64,000 nt of DNA from Salinilacustrithrix sp003476595 (GCA_963972525.1 CAXAUZ010000002.1:186001-250000), one strand, 5' to 3'; shown: positions 1-8,899, counted from the stretch's first letter. Translations and numbers: made by a program. The notes: generated by a model from the sequence alone, not told the origin.

Positions 1-700
1 CCTGCTTGAAGGAGTTGTTCTCCATGCCGACCAGGTTCTGTGCGGGCACGCGCACGTCGTCGAAGTAGATCTCGCAGAAGTGGTCGTCGTCGGTCATGTC
101 CCGGATGGGCTTCACCGTGATGCCCGGCGAGGTCATGTCGACGATGAACTCCGACAGGCCCTTGTGCTTGGGAGCGTCGGGGTCGGTGCGGGCGATGAGG
201 TAGCACCAGTCGGCCTGGGCGCCGCCGGAGTTCCAGATCTTCTGGCCGTTGACCACCCACTCGTCGCCGTCGCGCACGGCGTTGGTGCGCAGGGAGGCGA
301 CGTCGGAGCCGGCGTCGGGCTCGGACATGCCGATGCACCACATCGACTCGGCGGCGATGATGCCCGGCAGCCAGCGCTCCCGCTGCTCCGGCGTGCCGAA
401 CTGCAGCAGGGTCGGACCCATCTGGCGGTCGGCGAACCACGAGCTGGCGATCGGCGCGCCCTCGGCGATGAGGGCCTCGTAGACGACGAAGCGCTCGAGG
501 GCCGAGCGGCCGCCACCGCCGAACTCCGTCGGCCAGGTCATCCCGATCCAACCCCGCGCCGCCAGCTCCTTGGCGAAGGCGTCGTCGGGCTGGGCGATCC
601 AGGAGTCCTCCTTGAACCAACGGCCCTCGGTGGCCTTGCGGCCCACCTCATGGGCCTCCTCCGCGAGGGCGAGCAGCTCCGGCGACCACGAGAAGTCCAT
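1..700 (-). CDS. Acyl-CoA dehydrogenase, N-terminal part (runs off the left edge)
   Basis: The flavoprotein family oxidises acyl-CoA thioesters to trans-2-enoyl-CoA in fatty acid or sterol side-chain breakdown. About 233 residues are visible, from MDFSWSPELLALAEE; the C-terminal half lies outside the window. The N-terminal helical domain is followed by the flavin/substrate signature CIGMSEPDAGSD and the strand region VVNGQKIWNSGGAQAD, both typical of the family. The ATG at 700 is the natural start, with only 34 bp to the divergent sulfotransferase gene. The substrate cannot be told from this part. A second, different acyl-CoA dehydrogenase lies at 61432. Confidence 0.9.
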   Translation of the reverse strand, partial: MDFSWSPELLALAEEAHEVGRKATEGRWFKEDSWIAQPDDAFAKELAARGWIGMTWPTEFGGGGRSALERFVVYEALIAEGAPIASSWFADRQMGPTLLQFGTPEQRERWLPGIIAAESMWCIGMSEPDAGSDVASLRTNAVRDGDEWVVNGQKIWNSGGAQADWCYLIARTDPDAPKHKGLSEFIVDMTSPGITVKPIRDMTDDDHFCEIYFDDVRVPAQNLVGMENNSFKQ

Positions 701-707
701 GCTCGGG

Positions 708-724
708 GACGCTACAGGTAGGTT
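708..724. promoter_or_regulatory. Candidate divergent promoter between acyl-CoA dehydrogenase and sulfotransferase genes
   Basis: The 34-bp gap holds TAGGTT (719-724) reading right and TAGCGT (709-714) reading left. Both fit the TANNNT -10 pattern and would place transcription starts a few bases before each start codon, so both mRNAs could be leaderless or nearly so, which is common in actinomycetes. No convincing -35 is seen; this is pattern matching only. Confidence 0.25.
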
Positions 725-734
725 CTGCGCCGCC

Positions 735-1646
735 GTGAGTCGCCGCATCGTCTACGTCGTCGGGAAGGGCCGGAGCGGGTCGACCCTGCTGGACGACCTC
801 CTCGGCACGGTCCCTGGGGTCGCCTCGCTGGGCGAGCTGCGCCTGCTGTGGTCACGCGGCTTCACCCCGGGCTACCGGTGCGCGTGCGGCGAGCTGGTCG
901 CCGACTGCCCGGTGTGGTCGGGCGCCGTCGTCGACGCGATCGGCTCCACGTCCGGCGACGCGCTGGCCGAGGTCGAGGCCCTCCAGGACCGGGTGCTGAC
1001 GTGGCCGCACGTGCCCCGGCTGCTCGCCCGCGGACCGGGCGACGACGACCGCGCCCTCGGCGAGGTGATGGGCCGCCTTTACGCATCCCTGGCCGAGCGG
1101 CTGGACGCCGAGGTGCTGGTCGACTCCTCGAAGTGGCCGCTGCCGCCCGGCGCCTTCGACGTGGTGCCCGGGTTCGAGGCCTGGGTGCTGCACCTGGTGC
1201 GCGACCCGCGGGCCGTCGCCCACAGCTACCAGCGGCACAAGGGCGGCGACGGCCAGCCCGAGCTGCCCCGCTTCGGGGCGCTGCACACCTCGCTGTCCTG
1301 GGGCGCCCGCAACGCCGCCGCCGAGCTCGGCCGGCGACCCGTCCCCGCCGAGCGGTTCCGCCGGATCCGGTACGAGGACCTCGCCGCCGACCCGCGGGCC
1401 ATGCTGCGGTCGCTGGGGGAGTGGCTCGGCATCGCGGACGCCGACCGCGCCTTCGTCGACGACCGCACGGTGCGGCTGGGCGAGGCCCACCTCGTGGGCG
1501 GCAACCCCCGCCGGTTGGATCGGGGCGACATCGAGATCCGGGCCGACCAGGAGTGGTCGGGCGGGTCCGCCTCCCGCAGCCAGCGCCTCGTGGGCGCGCT
1601 CACCGCACCGCTCCGAGGGCGGTACGGCTACCCGGGGTCGCGCTGA
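735..1646 (+). CDS. Sulfotransferase family protein
   Basis: Predicted PAPS-dependent sulfotransferase of 303 residues. The 5'-phosphosulfate loop is KGRSGSTLLDDLL near residue 10, and the 3'-phosphate-binding segment is LVRDPRAVAHSYQRHK around residue 155. A Cys pair (RCACGELVADCPVW) near residue 50 is common in actinobacterial members. The start is taken as GTG at 735, because the family begins just before the P-loop strand (RRIVYVVG) and upstream in-frame codons overlap the divergent gene. Its TGA overlaps the ATG of the next gene (TGATG), so the two are translationally coupled and probably act on the same glycan or lipid. The acceptor is unknown. Confidence 0.85.
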   Translation: MSRRIVYVVGKGRSGSTLLDDLLGTVPGVASLGELRLLWSRGFTPGYRCACGELVADCPVWSGAVVDAIGSTSGDALAEVEALQDRVLTWPHVPRLLARGPGDDDRALGEVMGRLYASLAERLDAEVLVDSSKWPLPPGAFDVVPGFEAWVLHLVRDPRAVAHSYQRHKGGDGQPELPRFGALHTSLSWGARNAAAELGRRPVPAERFRRIRYEDLAADPRAMLRSLGEWLGIADADRAFVDDRTVRLGEAHLVGGNPRRLDRGDIEIRADQEWSGGSASRSQRLVGALTAPLRGRYGYPGSR

Positions 1647-2737
1647 TGCGGGTGCTGTTCGACATCGTGCACCCGGCCCACGTGCACTTCTACCGCCACC
1701 TCCACGACCTGCTCCGGGCCGAGGGCCACGAGACGCTGATCGTCGCCCGGGACAAGGAGGTCACCCTCGACCTCCTCGGCGCCTTCGGGATGCCGCATGA
1801 GTGGACCGGCCACGCCGGCGCCAAGTCGACCCTGGCCCGGGCGGCGGAGCTCGTCACCCGGGACGTCGCCCTCACCCGCTGGGCCCGCCGCTTCCGGCCC
1901 GACGTCGTGCTCACCCGCAATCCCGCCGGCGTCCACGCCGGGCGCCTCGTCGGGGCGTGGACCGTGTACGACAGCGTCGACGGACGGGCCGCCGGCGTGC
2001 ACTTCCAGCTCGGTGCCCCGCTGGCCCACGTGATCACGTCGCCGAACTGGCTGGACGAGGACTACGGCCCCCGCCACCGCCGCTACCGGGGGCCCAAGGA
2101 GCTGGCCTACCTCCACCCGGACCGGTTCACGGCGGATCCCGGCGTGCGGGCCGAGCTCGGCGTCCCGGACGGCCAGCCCCTGTTCGTGGTCCGCTTCGTG
2201 GCCAACGACGCCGTCCACGACGCCCACACGGTCGGCCTCGACGCCGCCCAGCGCACCGCCCTCGTCGAGCGCCTGCAGGCGCGGGGCCACGTGGTCATCT
2301 CCAGCGAGGAGGCGCTGCCCGACGAGCTCGAGCCGCTCCGCTACCGCCTCGGTCCCGAGCGCATCCACCACGTGCTCGCCGCCGCCGACCTCTTCGTCGG
2401 CGACTCCGGCTCCATGGCCGCCGAGGCCGGCGTGCTCGGCACCCCGTCACTGCGGCTGTCGTCCTGGGTCGGCCCGGTGCGCGGCTACCTCGGATGCATG
2501 GAGCGCGACTACGGCCTCGTCCGGTGCTTCACCCCCGACACCCGGGCCGGCTTCGACGCCGCGCTCGGCGAGGTGCTCGCCGACCTGCCGAGGGCCAAGG
2601 CCGGCGCGCAGGCGGCGGCCGCCCGGTTGATCGCCGACTGCGACGACGTCACCGCCTGGTACCGAGCCCTGCTCGACGAGCTGGTCGCTCGCCCCGAGCC
2701 CCCCGGCCGGCGCCGGTTGCTCCGCGGCACCCCCTGA
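1646..2737 (+). CDS. DUF354 family protein (glycosyltransferase-like fold)
   Basis: A 363-residue member of DUF354, proteins related to GT-B glycosyltransferases and UDP-GlcNAc epimerases. Family marks are the start MRVLFDIVHPAHVHFYRHL, the segment RFRPDVVLTRNP near residue 85, and a C-terminal donor-site-like GDSGSMAAEAGVLGTPSLR. No signal peptide or membrane segment is seen, so it is likely cytosolic. It is coupled to the sulfotransferase by a one-base stop/start overlap, which suggests the pair builds or decorates a surface glycan or glycolipid. That role is inferred from context; no enzymatic activity can be assigned. Confidence 0.8.
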   Translation: MRVLFDIVHPAHVHFYRHLHDLLRAEGHETLIVARDKEVTLDLLGAFGMPHEWTGHAGAKSTLARAAELVTRDVALTRWARRFRPDVVLTRNPAGVHAGRLVGAWTVYDSVDGRAAGVHFQLGAPLAHVITSPNWLDEDYGPRHRRYRGPKELAYLHPDRFTADPGVRAELGVPDGQPLFVVRFVANDAVHDAHTVGLDAAQRTALVERLQARGHVVISSEEALPDELEPLRYRLGPERIHHVLAAADLFVGDSGSMAAEAGVLGTPSLRLSSWVGPVRGYLGCMERDYGLVRCFTPDTRAGFDAALGEVLADLPRAKAGAQAAAARLIADCDDVTAWYRALLDELVARPEPPGRRRLLRGTP

Positions 2738-2740
2738 GCG

Positions 2741-2809
2741 AACTGGCAGCCGCCACGTCACACGCACCGGCGCTGGCGAAGGGGCGGTGTGACCGCAGCA
2801 CTGCCAGTT
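2741..2809. repeat. Inverted pair of the short intergenic motif CTGCCAGTT
   Basis: AACTGGCAG at 2741-2749 begins 3 nt after the DUF354 stop codon, and its exact reverse complement CTGCCAGTT lies at 2801-2809. The same 9-mer recurs in other gene gaps of this window (8900-8908, 42591-42599, 43430-43438). With a 51-nt loop the pair is a poor terminator, so a dispersed repeat or protein site is more likely. Confidence 0.5.
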
Positions 2810-2889
2810 TCGATCGGTCGGATGCCCGGAATGCGGCAAAGATCCAGGGGTGACGGGCGGCACGCCTGGTTACGGAACCGGGAAGCAAT

Positions 2890-2948
2890 GACATCCCGAT
2901 CACCGGGCTCTGGCGCTCCAATGGTGTGGCGCCGGAGCCCGGGATGTC
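2890..2948. terminator. Large hairpin between convergent genes (likely bidirectional terminator)
   Basis: Left arm 2903-2916 (CCGGGCTCTGGCGC) pairs with 2929-2942 across a 12-nt loop: 14 bp with one G-T wobble. GACATCCC (2890-2897) and GGGATGTC (2941-2948) add a competing outer stem. It ends against the stop of the leftward SCO6745-family gene and follows the rightward DUF354 gene. There is no T-tract, as is usual in high-GC actinomycetes. Confidence 0.6.
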
Positions 2949-3794
2949 TCAGCCGGCGGACATCCCGGCGAAGACCGCCTTCGACCAAGGTCGGACGAGC
3001 TCGCGCAGCTCGGCGCCCTCGTCGTCGGTCAGCTGCGACCACGCCGGCGCAGCCAGGCGGTCGGTGCGGTCCTCGATCTGCTGGCGCAGGTCCCGTCCCG
3101 CATCGGTGAAGGACCCGTCCGCTCGCAGCAGCCCGCGGGCGGCCAGCGCCTCGACGGCCTCCGCCCACTCGACGTCGGGCCAGGCCCGGGTCGCCTTGAG
3201 GACGTCGGCGCCGACGTCGCCGGACGCGGCGTGCACGACGAGGGCCTCGAGCCCGGAGAGCTCCGCGTCGACCAGCGCGACCAGGTGGCCGTCGCCCCGG
3301 TACTCCCGCAGCGCGGTGATCGCCCACCAGAGGCGCAGGTGATCGTCCTCGGGGACGGGCAGGGCCGCGTGGGCGGCGGCGAGGGGTCGGCCGACGCAGC
3401 GCTCGACCAGCCCGGTGGTGGCCTGCTCGGCCAGGTCGGCGGCGCGGGTCATCTCGGGTGAGGTGACGGCATCGCCGAGCCGGGCCCGTAGGACGCGGTC
3501 GACGGCCCGGTGGCGGGCGGTGAGCACGTCGGCGACGTCGATGCCCTCGGGGACGCCGTCCATGGCGTGGCGCACCAGCGACGGGTTGAAGTTGTAGAAG
3601 GTGGCCACGACCGTGGCGGCCGACACCCGACCCATCGCCGCCGAGCGGGAGAGGAAGTAGCCGGTGCGGCCCTCGACGCCGAGGGTGGCGTACTCCTCGG
3701 CCGCCTCGGGGGCGAAGTAGATGAACCCGTGGTACGGCTCGAGGGTTCGCCAGCACTTGCGGGCCCGGACGGTGTCGACCAGCGCGGCGGTCAT
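2949..3794 (-). CDS. SCO6745 family protein (unknown function)
   Basis: A 281-residue protein of the actinobacterial SCO6745 family. Family marks are the N-terminal segment CWRTLEPYHGFIYFAPEA (residues 14-31), the conserved RTGYFLSRSAAMG, and the all-helical remainder with a winged-helix-like C-terminal part (EALAARGLLRADGSFTDAGR). No catalytic motif is evident. Its ATG at 3794 overlaps the stop of the quinone reductase gene (ATGA), so it is translated with that gene. The biochemical role is not known; the coupling hints at redox or acyl metabolism, but that is inference. Confidence 0.8.
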   Translation of the reverse strand: MTAALVDTVRARKCWRTLEPYHGFIYFAPEAAEEYATLGVEGRTGYFLSRSAAMGRVSAATVVATFYNFNPSLVRHAMDGVPEGIDVADVLTARHRAVDRVLRARLGDAVTSPEMTRAADLAEQATTGLVERCVGRPLAAAHAALPVPEDDHLRLWWAITALREYRGDGHLVALVDAELSGLEALVVHAASGDVGADVLKATRAWPDVEWAEAVEALAARGLLRADGSFTDAGRDLRQQIEDRTDRLAAPAWSQLTDDEGAELRELVRPWSKAVFAGMSAG

Positions 3795-4735
3795 GCTGCG
3801 ACCAACACGATCTTGCCGAGCTTGCCGCCCTCGGCGAAGCGATCGAAGGCGGCCTCGACGTCGGCCATCGGGAACGTCGCCTCCACCGGCACCGTGAGCG
3901 CCCCGGCATCGACGAGGGGCAGGACGTGGCGGATCATGGCCTGGGCCGCGTCGGCCTTCTCCTCCAGCGGGCGGGACCGCAGGGTCGAGGCCCGGATCGT
4001 GCCCCGCTTCTGCATGAGGTCGACCAGGGACAGCTCGGTCTTCGGGCCGGCGCCGACGCCGATCACCATGATCCGGCCCCAGGTCGCGAGCGCGGTGATG
4101 TTGCCCGGCCAGTTCGGGGCGCCGACCAGCTCGAGGATGACGTCGTAGGGGCCGGCGTCGACGAAGTCCTCCGGCAGCACGACGCGCTGCGCCCCGAGCG
4201 ACGCCACGGTGTCGTGGTGCTCGGGGTTGCGGACGGTGGCGGTGACCTGCGCGCCCGCGACAGCTGCCAGCTGCACGGCGGCGGTGCCGACGCCGCCGGC
4301 GGCGCCGTGGATGCAGACCCGTTCGCCCATCGAGAGGCCGACCTGGGAGAACAAGGCGTCGTGCGCGGTGGTGAAGGTCTCGGCGAAGCCGCCGGCCTGC
4401 TCCCACGACAGCGACTCGGGCACGGGCAGGAGGTGGCGCTCGTGGACCACGGCCAGCTCGGCCATGCCACCGCCACCGACGACGGCCATGACCCGGTCGC
4501 CCTCGGCGAAGGCGGTGGCGCCGGGGCCGAGCCCGACGACCTCGCCGGCCAGCTCGAGGCCGGGGATGTCGGCCGGGCTGCCGGGCGGGGCCGGGTAGAA
4601 GCCCATCACCTGGAGGCGGTCGGCGGCGTTGATGCCGGCCGCTCGCACCCGCACGAGCACCTCGCCGGCGCCCGGCACCGGGTCGGCTGCCTCGGCCCAG
4701 TGGATCGCCTTGTCGCGGATCGTGACCGCGCGCAT
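3791..4735 (-). CDS. NADPH:quinone reductase / medium-chain dehydrogenase family
   Basis: A 314-residue zinc-independent MDR-family oxidoreductase, predicted to reduce quinones or enones with NADPH. The N-terminal GroES-like domain carries GEVLVRVRAAGINAADRLQ, and the Rossmann nucleotide-binding motif HGAAGGVGTAAVQLA is near residue 145. No zinc-ligand Cys/His set is present, consistent with the quinone oxidoreductase subgroup. It follows citrate synthase directly (1 nt between genes) and overlaps the downstream SCO6745 gene, so the three probably form one transcript. The substrate is unassigned. Confidence 0.85.
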   Translation of the reverse strand: MRAVTIRDKAIHWAEAADPVPGAGEVLVRVRAAGINAADRLQVMGFYPAPPGSPADIPGLELAGEVVGLGPGATAFAEGDRVMAVVGGGGMAELAVVHERHLLPVPESLSWEQAGGFAETFTTAHDALFSQVGLSMGERVCIHGAAGGVGTAAVQLAAVAGAQVTATVRNPEHHDTVASLGAQRVVLPEDFVDAGPYDVILELVGAPNWPGNITALATWGRIMVIGVGAGPKTELSLVDLMQKRGTIRASTLRSRPLEEKADAAQAMIRHVLPLVDAGALTVPVEATFPMADVEAAFDRFAEGGKLGKIVLVAA

Positions 4736-4736
4736 C

Positions 4737-6005
4737 TCAGCGCTGGCTGATCGGTACGTACGGGCGCTCGCCGGCGCCGGTGTAGAGCTGGCGGGGCCGG
4801 GCGATGCGCTGGTCCTGCTCGATGAGCTCCTGCCAGTGCGCCAGCCAGCCGGCCGTGCGGGGGATGGCGAACAGCACGGTGAACATCTCGGTCGGGAAGC
4901 CCATCGCCTGGTAGATGAGGCCCGAGTAGAAGTCGACGTTCGGGTAGAGCTTGCGGCTGATGAAGTAGTCGTCGGAGAGCGCGACCTCCTCCAGCTTCAG
5001 CGCGATGTCGAGCAGCGGGTTCTTGCCCGTGACCTCGAAGACCTCGTCGGCGGTCTGCTTGATGATCTGGGCCCGGGGGTCGTAGTTCTTGTACACCCGG
5101 TGGCCGAAGCCCTGGAGGCGGCCCTTGCCCTGCTTCACCGACTCCACGAAGGCGGGCACGTTGTCGGGGCTGCCGATCTCGGTGAGCATCTTGATGACGG
5201 CCTCGTTGGCGCCGCCGTGGCGGGGGCCGTAGAGGGCGGCGGCGGCCGCGGCGGTGGCCGAGTACGGGTCCGCGTGGCTCGAGCCCACGACCCGCATGGC
5301 GGTGGTGCCGCAGTTCTGCTCGTGGTCGGCGTGGAGGATGAACAGCACGTCGAGGGCCTTGGCCAGCGCCGGGTTGGCGTCGTAGCGGGGCTCGGCGACC
5401 TTCCACATGGTGGACAGGAAGTTGGCCGAGAAGCTCAGGCTGTTGTCCGGGTAGACGAAGGGCATGCCGACGCTGAAGCGGTAGGCGGCGGCAGCGAGCG
5501 TGGGCATCTTGGCGATGAGGCGGGTGATCTGCTTGTAGCGGATGTCCTCGTCGAAGATGTCCTTGGCGTTCTCGTAGAAGGTGGACAGCGCGGCCACCGA
5601 GGAGACCAGCATCCCCATCGGGTGGGCGTCGTAGTGGAAGCCCTCGAGGAACCGCTTGCGCATGTTCTCGTGGATGTAGGTGTGGTACGTGATGTCGTGG
5701 GTCCACTGCTCGAGCTGGTCCGTGGTGGGCAGCTCGCCGAAGATCAGCAGGTAGGCGACCTCCAGGTAGGTGGAGTGCTCGGCCAGCTGCTCGATCGGGT
5801 AGCCCCGGTAACGCAGGATGCCGGCGTCGCCGTCGATCTCGGTGATGGCGCTGCGGGTGGCGGCGGTGGCGGTGAACGCTTCGTCCTCGAACCAGACCCC
5901 CGGGAGCAGCTTCTTGAACGGCTCCGAGCTGATGCCGCCGTACTCGATCGGGATCTCGACGGACTCGCCCGTGCGGTTGTCGGTGATCGTGATGGACTCG
6001 CCCAC
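4737..6005 (-). CDS. gltA: Citrate synthase
   Basis: Condenses oxaloacetate and acetyl-CoA to citrate at the entry of the TCA cycle. At 422 residues it has the length of the bacterial type II enzyme. The three catalytic residues are all visible: His263 in GPRHGGANE, His302 in GFGHRVYK and Asp358 in NVDFYSG; the oxaloacetate-site segment HADHEQN is at 225-231. The GTG start at 6005 is supported by an AAGGGG ribosome site about 8 nt upstream. It heads the leftward gltA, quinone reductase, SCO6745 set. Aconitase, the next enzyme, is in this window at 19590. Confidence 0.97.
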   Translation of the reverse strand: MGESITITDNRTGESVEIPIEYGGISSEPFKKLLPGVWFEDEAFTATAATRSAITEIDGDAGILRYRGYPIEQLAEHSTYLEVAYLLIFGELPTTDQLEQWTHDITYHTYIHENMRKRFLEGFHYDAHPMGMLVSSVAALSTFYENAKDIFDEDIRYKQITRLIAKMPTLAAAAYRFSVGMPFVYPDNSLSFSANFLSTMWKVAEPRYDANPALAKALDVLFILHADHEQNCGTTAMRVVGSSHADPYSATAAAAAALYGPRHGGANEAVIKMLTEIGSPDNVPAFVESVKQGKGRLQGFGHRVYKNYDPRAQIIKQTADEVFEVTGKNPLLDIALKLEEVALSDDYFISRKLYPNVDFYSGLIYQAMGFPTEMFTVLFAIPRTAGWLAHWQELIEQDQRIARPRQLYTGAGERPYVPISQR

Positions 6006-6129
6006 GCTGGGTGCCCCTTGTGTCGCAGTCGGATCGGTGGTCGGGTCGGAGACTACGCGGTGGGAGCGGGGGTGACACCCGCCGTGGCGTCGGTCCTCGA
6101 CCGTGCAGCGGTGGACCGTACCCGGTGCC

Positions 6130-7080
6130 TCACGGTGCCGGGGTCGGCCCGGGCAGGTCCACGCCCGGGTGGCGCGGCGCTTCGGCCGCGACCAGCTCGC
6201 GGAGCAGGTCGCGCAGCGCGCGGGCCGGTGCCGCCAGCCGGCCGCTGCGCCGGCGGGCGAGGCCGACGTCGCGGTGGAGCAGCTCGGGCACGTGGACGCG
6301 CACCCAGTCGCCGGGGGGTTCTTCGAGCGTGGCCGTCGTCGGCAGGATGGCCGGGCCGAAGCCGCCGAAGGCCAGGGACGCGACGAGCATCATGCCGTCG
6401 ACCTCGGCGAGCGGGCGCAGCTCCACGCCGGCCTCGGCCGCGACCCGGTCCAGCTCGTCGCGGAAGGCGGTGCCCTTCGGCTCGAGGACGAGGCGGTGCT
6501 CGGCGAGCCGGGCGAAGGACGCCTCGTGGGCCACCGCCGTCTCGTCCCGGGGGTCGAAGGTGAGGTCGTGGCCGCCGGGCACGACCAGGATCCGCTCCTC
6601 GGCGAACAGCGGCTCGGCCCCGATCTCGGGGTCGGCCACCGGCAGGTTGACCACCGCCAGGTCGAGGGAGCCCTCCAGCAGCTGGGGGAGGAGCGAGGTG
6701 GTCGTGGCGTCGACGATCACGAGCTCCACCCCGGGGTGGCGCTCCTGCATGCCGGCCAGCAGGCTCGGCGCCAGCCAGCGGGCGATGGAGCCGATCATGC
6801 CGATGCGGACGTGGCCGACGACCTTGGCCCGCAGGGCGGCGACGTCGCTCTGCAGGGCGTCGAGCTCGCTGCGGATGCGCCGGGCCCGGGCCACCGCGGC
6901 CTCGCCCTCCTCGGTGAGGCCGCCGGAGGAGCGGTCGACCAGCTGCACGCCGAGCTCCTTCTCGAGCCGGGCCACGTGGGTGGACACGTTCGACTGCACC
7001 GTGTGGATGGCCCGGGCCGCGGCGGAGAACGACCCGTGCTCGGCGACGGCGAGCAGGGCGGTCAGCTGGCGCAGATCCAT
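6130..7080 (-). CDS. LysR-family transcriptional regulator
   Basis: A 316-residue LysR regulator. The winged helix-turn-helix occupies residues 1-60 (MDLRQLTALLAVAEHGSF, then AIHTVQSNVSTHVARLEKEL), followed by a periplasmic-binding-like effector domain (IGMIGSIARWLAPSLLAGM). An upstream ATG at 7086 is also possible; 7080 gives the family-typical beginning. An inverted-repeat array lies directly upstream at 7083-7132, as expected for autoregulation and control of a divergent gene. The effector is unknown. The divergent neighbour is the HAD-acyltransferase fusion at 7424, and gltA lies downstream on the same strand. Confidence 0.9.
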   Translation of the reverse strand: MDLRQLTALLAVAEHGSFSAAARAIHTVQSNVSTHVARLEKELGVQLVDRSSGGLTEEGEAAVARARRIRSELDALQSDVAALRAKVVGHVRIGMIGSIARWLAPSLLAGMQERHPGVELVIVDATTTSLLPQLLEGSLDLAVVNLPVADPEIGAEPLFAEERILVVPGGHDLTFDPRDETAVAHEASFARLAEHRLVLEPKGTAFRDELDRVAAEAGVELRPLAEVDGMMLVASLAFGGFGPAILPTTATLEEPPGDWVRVHVPELLHRDVGLARRRSGRLAAPARALRDLLRELVAAEAPRHPGVDLPGPTPAP

Positions 7081-7082
7081 GC

Positions 7083-7132
7083 CCATCTGTCTACTAGATG
7101 GTAGGCATCTGTGAGAACTGTTGGACAGATGC
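7083..7132. promoter_or_regulatory. Candidate LysR operator array
   Basis: CCATCT (7083-7088) pairs with AGATGG (7096-7101). GCATCTGT (7105-7112) pairs perfectly with ACAGATGC (7125-7132) across 12 nt. CATCTGT therefore appears three times, once reversed, in 50 bp overlapping and preceding the lysR start codon. This layout is typical of multi-site LysR binding. Confidence 0.55.
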
Positions 7133-7256
7133 TTGTGCGATCGGCACACTGATCTTCACAACGCCGGAGCGGATCGTCCCCCCGACCGCTCCGAGCACAG
7201 CGTGCCCGACACCAAGGATGTCCCCCCATCCGTCGGATGCACCAAAATTGAGGTGT

Positions 7257-7297
7257 GGAGCCGGTCCGTCCCCCCCTTGGGCCGGCTCCCCTCAGTT
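7257..7297 (+). terminator. Leader hairpin upstream of the HAD-acyltransferase gene
   Basis: GGAGCCGG (7257-7264) pairs perfectly with CCGGCTCC (7281-7288), followed by a TTTT run at 7294-7297. On the + strand this looks like an intrinsic terminator or attenuator about 130 nt before the ATG at 7424. No other gene ends here on this strand, so a leader role is possible. The rest of the 7150-7423 gap shows nothing recognisable. Confidence 0.4.
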
Positions 7298-7423
7298 TTC
7301 CCCCGGAGTCACCGCCCTCCACGCGACCGGGCTGCAGCACGACGCCCGCGACGGCGTGCACCGCGGCTCAGAACCGCAGAGCGCCGGACACGCCCAGGGC
7401 CCCACCGGGTACCGTCCGCAGCG

Positions 7424-8854
7424 ATGTCGACGCCCGCTGCCTTCTTCGACCTCGACCGCACGCTGCTCCGGGGGGCGAGCGGTCCGATCCTCACCGGCGC
7501 GCTGCGAGCCGCCGGCGTCATCAGCGAACGAGTGATCCCGGGCGAGAACCTGCTGTACCGGCTGTTCAACGCGGTCGGCGAGAACCGGCCCGCCATGCTG
7601 CTCGCCCGCCAGGGCGCCAGGTTCAGCAAGGGTCAGAAGCGGACCGACGTCCAGCACGCCGGCGAGCTGGCCGCCGAGCTGCTCGTGCCGATGGTGGGCG
7701 CCTACGCCCAACCGGTCATCGAGAAGCACCGCGAGGAAGGTCGGCCGGTCGTCCTGGCCACCACCTCGCCCTACGACCTGGTGAAGCCCTTCGCCGACCA
7801 GCTCGGCCTCGACGACGTCATCGCCACCCGCTACGGCACCGACAGCGACGGCCACTACGACGGCACGATCAACGGCCACTTCGTGTGGGGTCCGGGCAAG
7901 CTCTCGGCCTGCGAGGAGTGGGCCGAGGCCAACGGGGTCGACCTCGACGAGTCGTGGGCCTACTCCGACAGCTTCTACGACATCCCGCTGCTGTCGGCGG
8001 TCGCGCACCCCAGGGTCGTGAACCCCGACCCGCGCATGTTCGCCCTCGCCACGCTGCGCCGCTGGCCGATCCGCTACCTCGACAAGCCCGAGGGCGTGCC
8101 CAAGCTGCTCGGCCTGGTCGAACCGGCCGAGGCGCTGCTGCCGTTCGCCCGCCCCGAGCTGGTGCCCTACGCCCGCTTCGACATCGCCGGCACGGAGAAC
8201 ATCCCGCCCGAGGGCGGCTGCATCGTCGTCGCCAACCACCGCTCGTACTTCGACACCCTGGCCATGGCGCTCACGATCTCCAAGACGGGCCGGCCCGTGC
8301 GCTTCCTCGGCAAGAAGGAGGTGTTCGACGCTCCCGTCGTCGGCCAGCTCGCAACGGCCATGGGCGGCATCCGGGTCGAGCGGGGCTCCGGCTCCGACGA
8401 GCCCCTGCGCGCCGCCGCCGAGGCGGTGGAGGCCGGTGAGCTCATCACCCTCATGCCCCAGGGCACCATCCCCCGTGGGCCGGCGTTCTTCGACCCGGAG
8501 CTGAAGGGCCGCTGGGGCGCCGCCAAGCTGGCCGCCATGACCAAGGCGCCGGTGATCCCGGTGGGCATGTGGGGCACCGAGCAGGTCTGGCCCCGCTCGT
8601 CGCGCCTGCCGAACCTGCTCAACGTCACCAACCCGCCGCTCGTCACGGTGCGGGTGGGGGAGCCGGTCGACCTCAAGTACCGCTCGCCCGACCCCGACAC
8701 GAAGCGGATCATGGCCGCCATCAGCGAGCTGCTGCCCAAGGAGTCCCGCAAGAAGCGGACGCCGACGGCCGAGGAGCTGGCCCGGACCTACCCGCCCGGC
8801 TACGAGGGCGACCCGGAGTCCGAGCTCGAGCGGCGGCCGGGCACCGACACCTGA
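7424..8854 (+). CDS. HAD-IB phosphatase fused to 1-acylglycerol-3-phosphate acyltransferase
   Basis: A 476-residue two-domain protein. The N-terminal HAD-IB phosphatase domain has the nucleophile motif FFDLDRTLL near residue 8, VLATTSPYD as the second motif and the acidic YSDSFYDIPLL as the last. The C-terminal PlsC-type acyltransferase (from about residue 250) has NHRSYFDTLAM as the NHx4D catalytic motif and PQGTIPRGP as the phosphate-binding block. Such fusions occur across actinobacteria and are presumed to act in phospholipid or glycerolipid synthesis. The start ATG 7424 sits just before the HAD strand; longer in-frame starts add an uncharacteristic Pro/Arg-rich stretch. Confidence 0.88.
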   Translation: MSTPAAFFDLDRTLLRGASGPILTGALRAAGVISERVIPGENLLYRLFNAVGENRPAMLLARQGARFSKGQKRTDVQHAGELAAELLVPMVGAYAQPVIEKHREEGRPVVLATTSPYDLVKPFADQLGLDDVIATRYGTDSDGHYDGTINGHFVWGPGKLSACEEWAEANGVDLDESWAYSDSFYDIPLLSAVAHPRVVNPDPRMFALATLRRWPIRYLDKPEGVPKLLGLVEPAEALLPFARPELVPYARFDIAGTENIPPEGGCIVVANHRSYFDTLAMALTISKTGRPVRFLGKKEVFDAPVVGQLATAMGGIRVERGSGSDEPLRAAAEAVEAGELITLMPQGTIPRGPAFFDPELKGRWGAAKLAAMTKAPVIPVGMWGTEQVWPRSSRLPNLLNVTNPPLVTVRVGEPVDLKYRSPDPDTKRIMAAISELLPKESRKKRTPTAEELARTYPPGYEGDPESELERRPGTDT

Positions 8855-8899
8855 GGCCGGGTCGGCGCGCGCCTCTCCCCGCGAAGTGCGACACCACGA

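Noticed and set aside
6006..6129. Promoter or riboswitch upstream of gltA
   Set aside because: A TAGTCT -10-like hexamer is present, but there is no matching -35 or conserved RNA structure; too weak to report.
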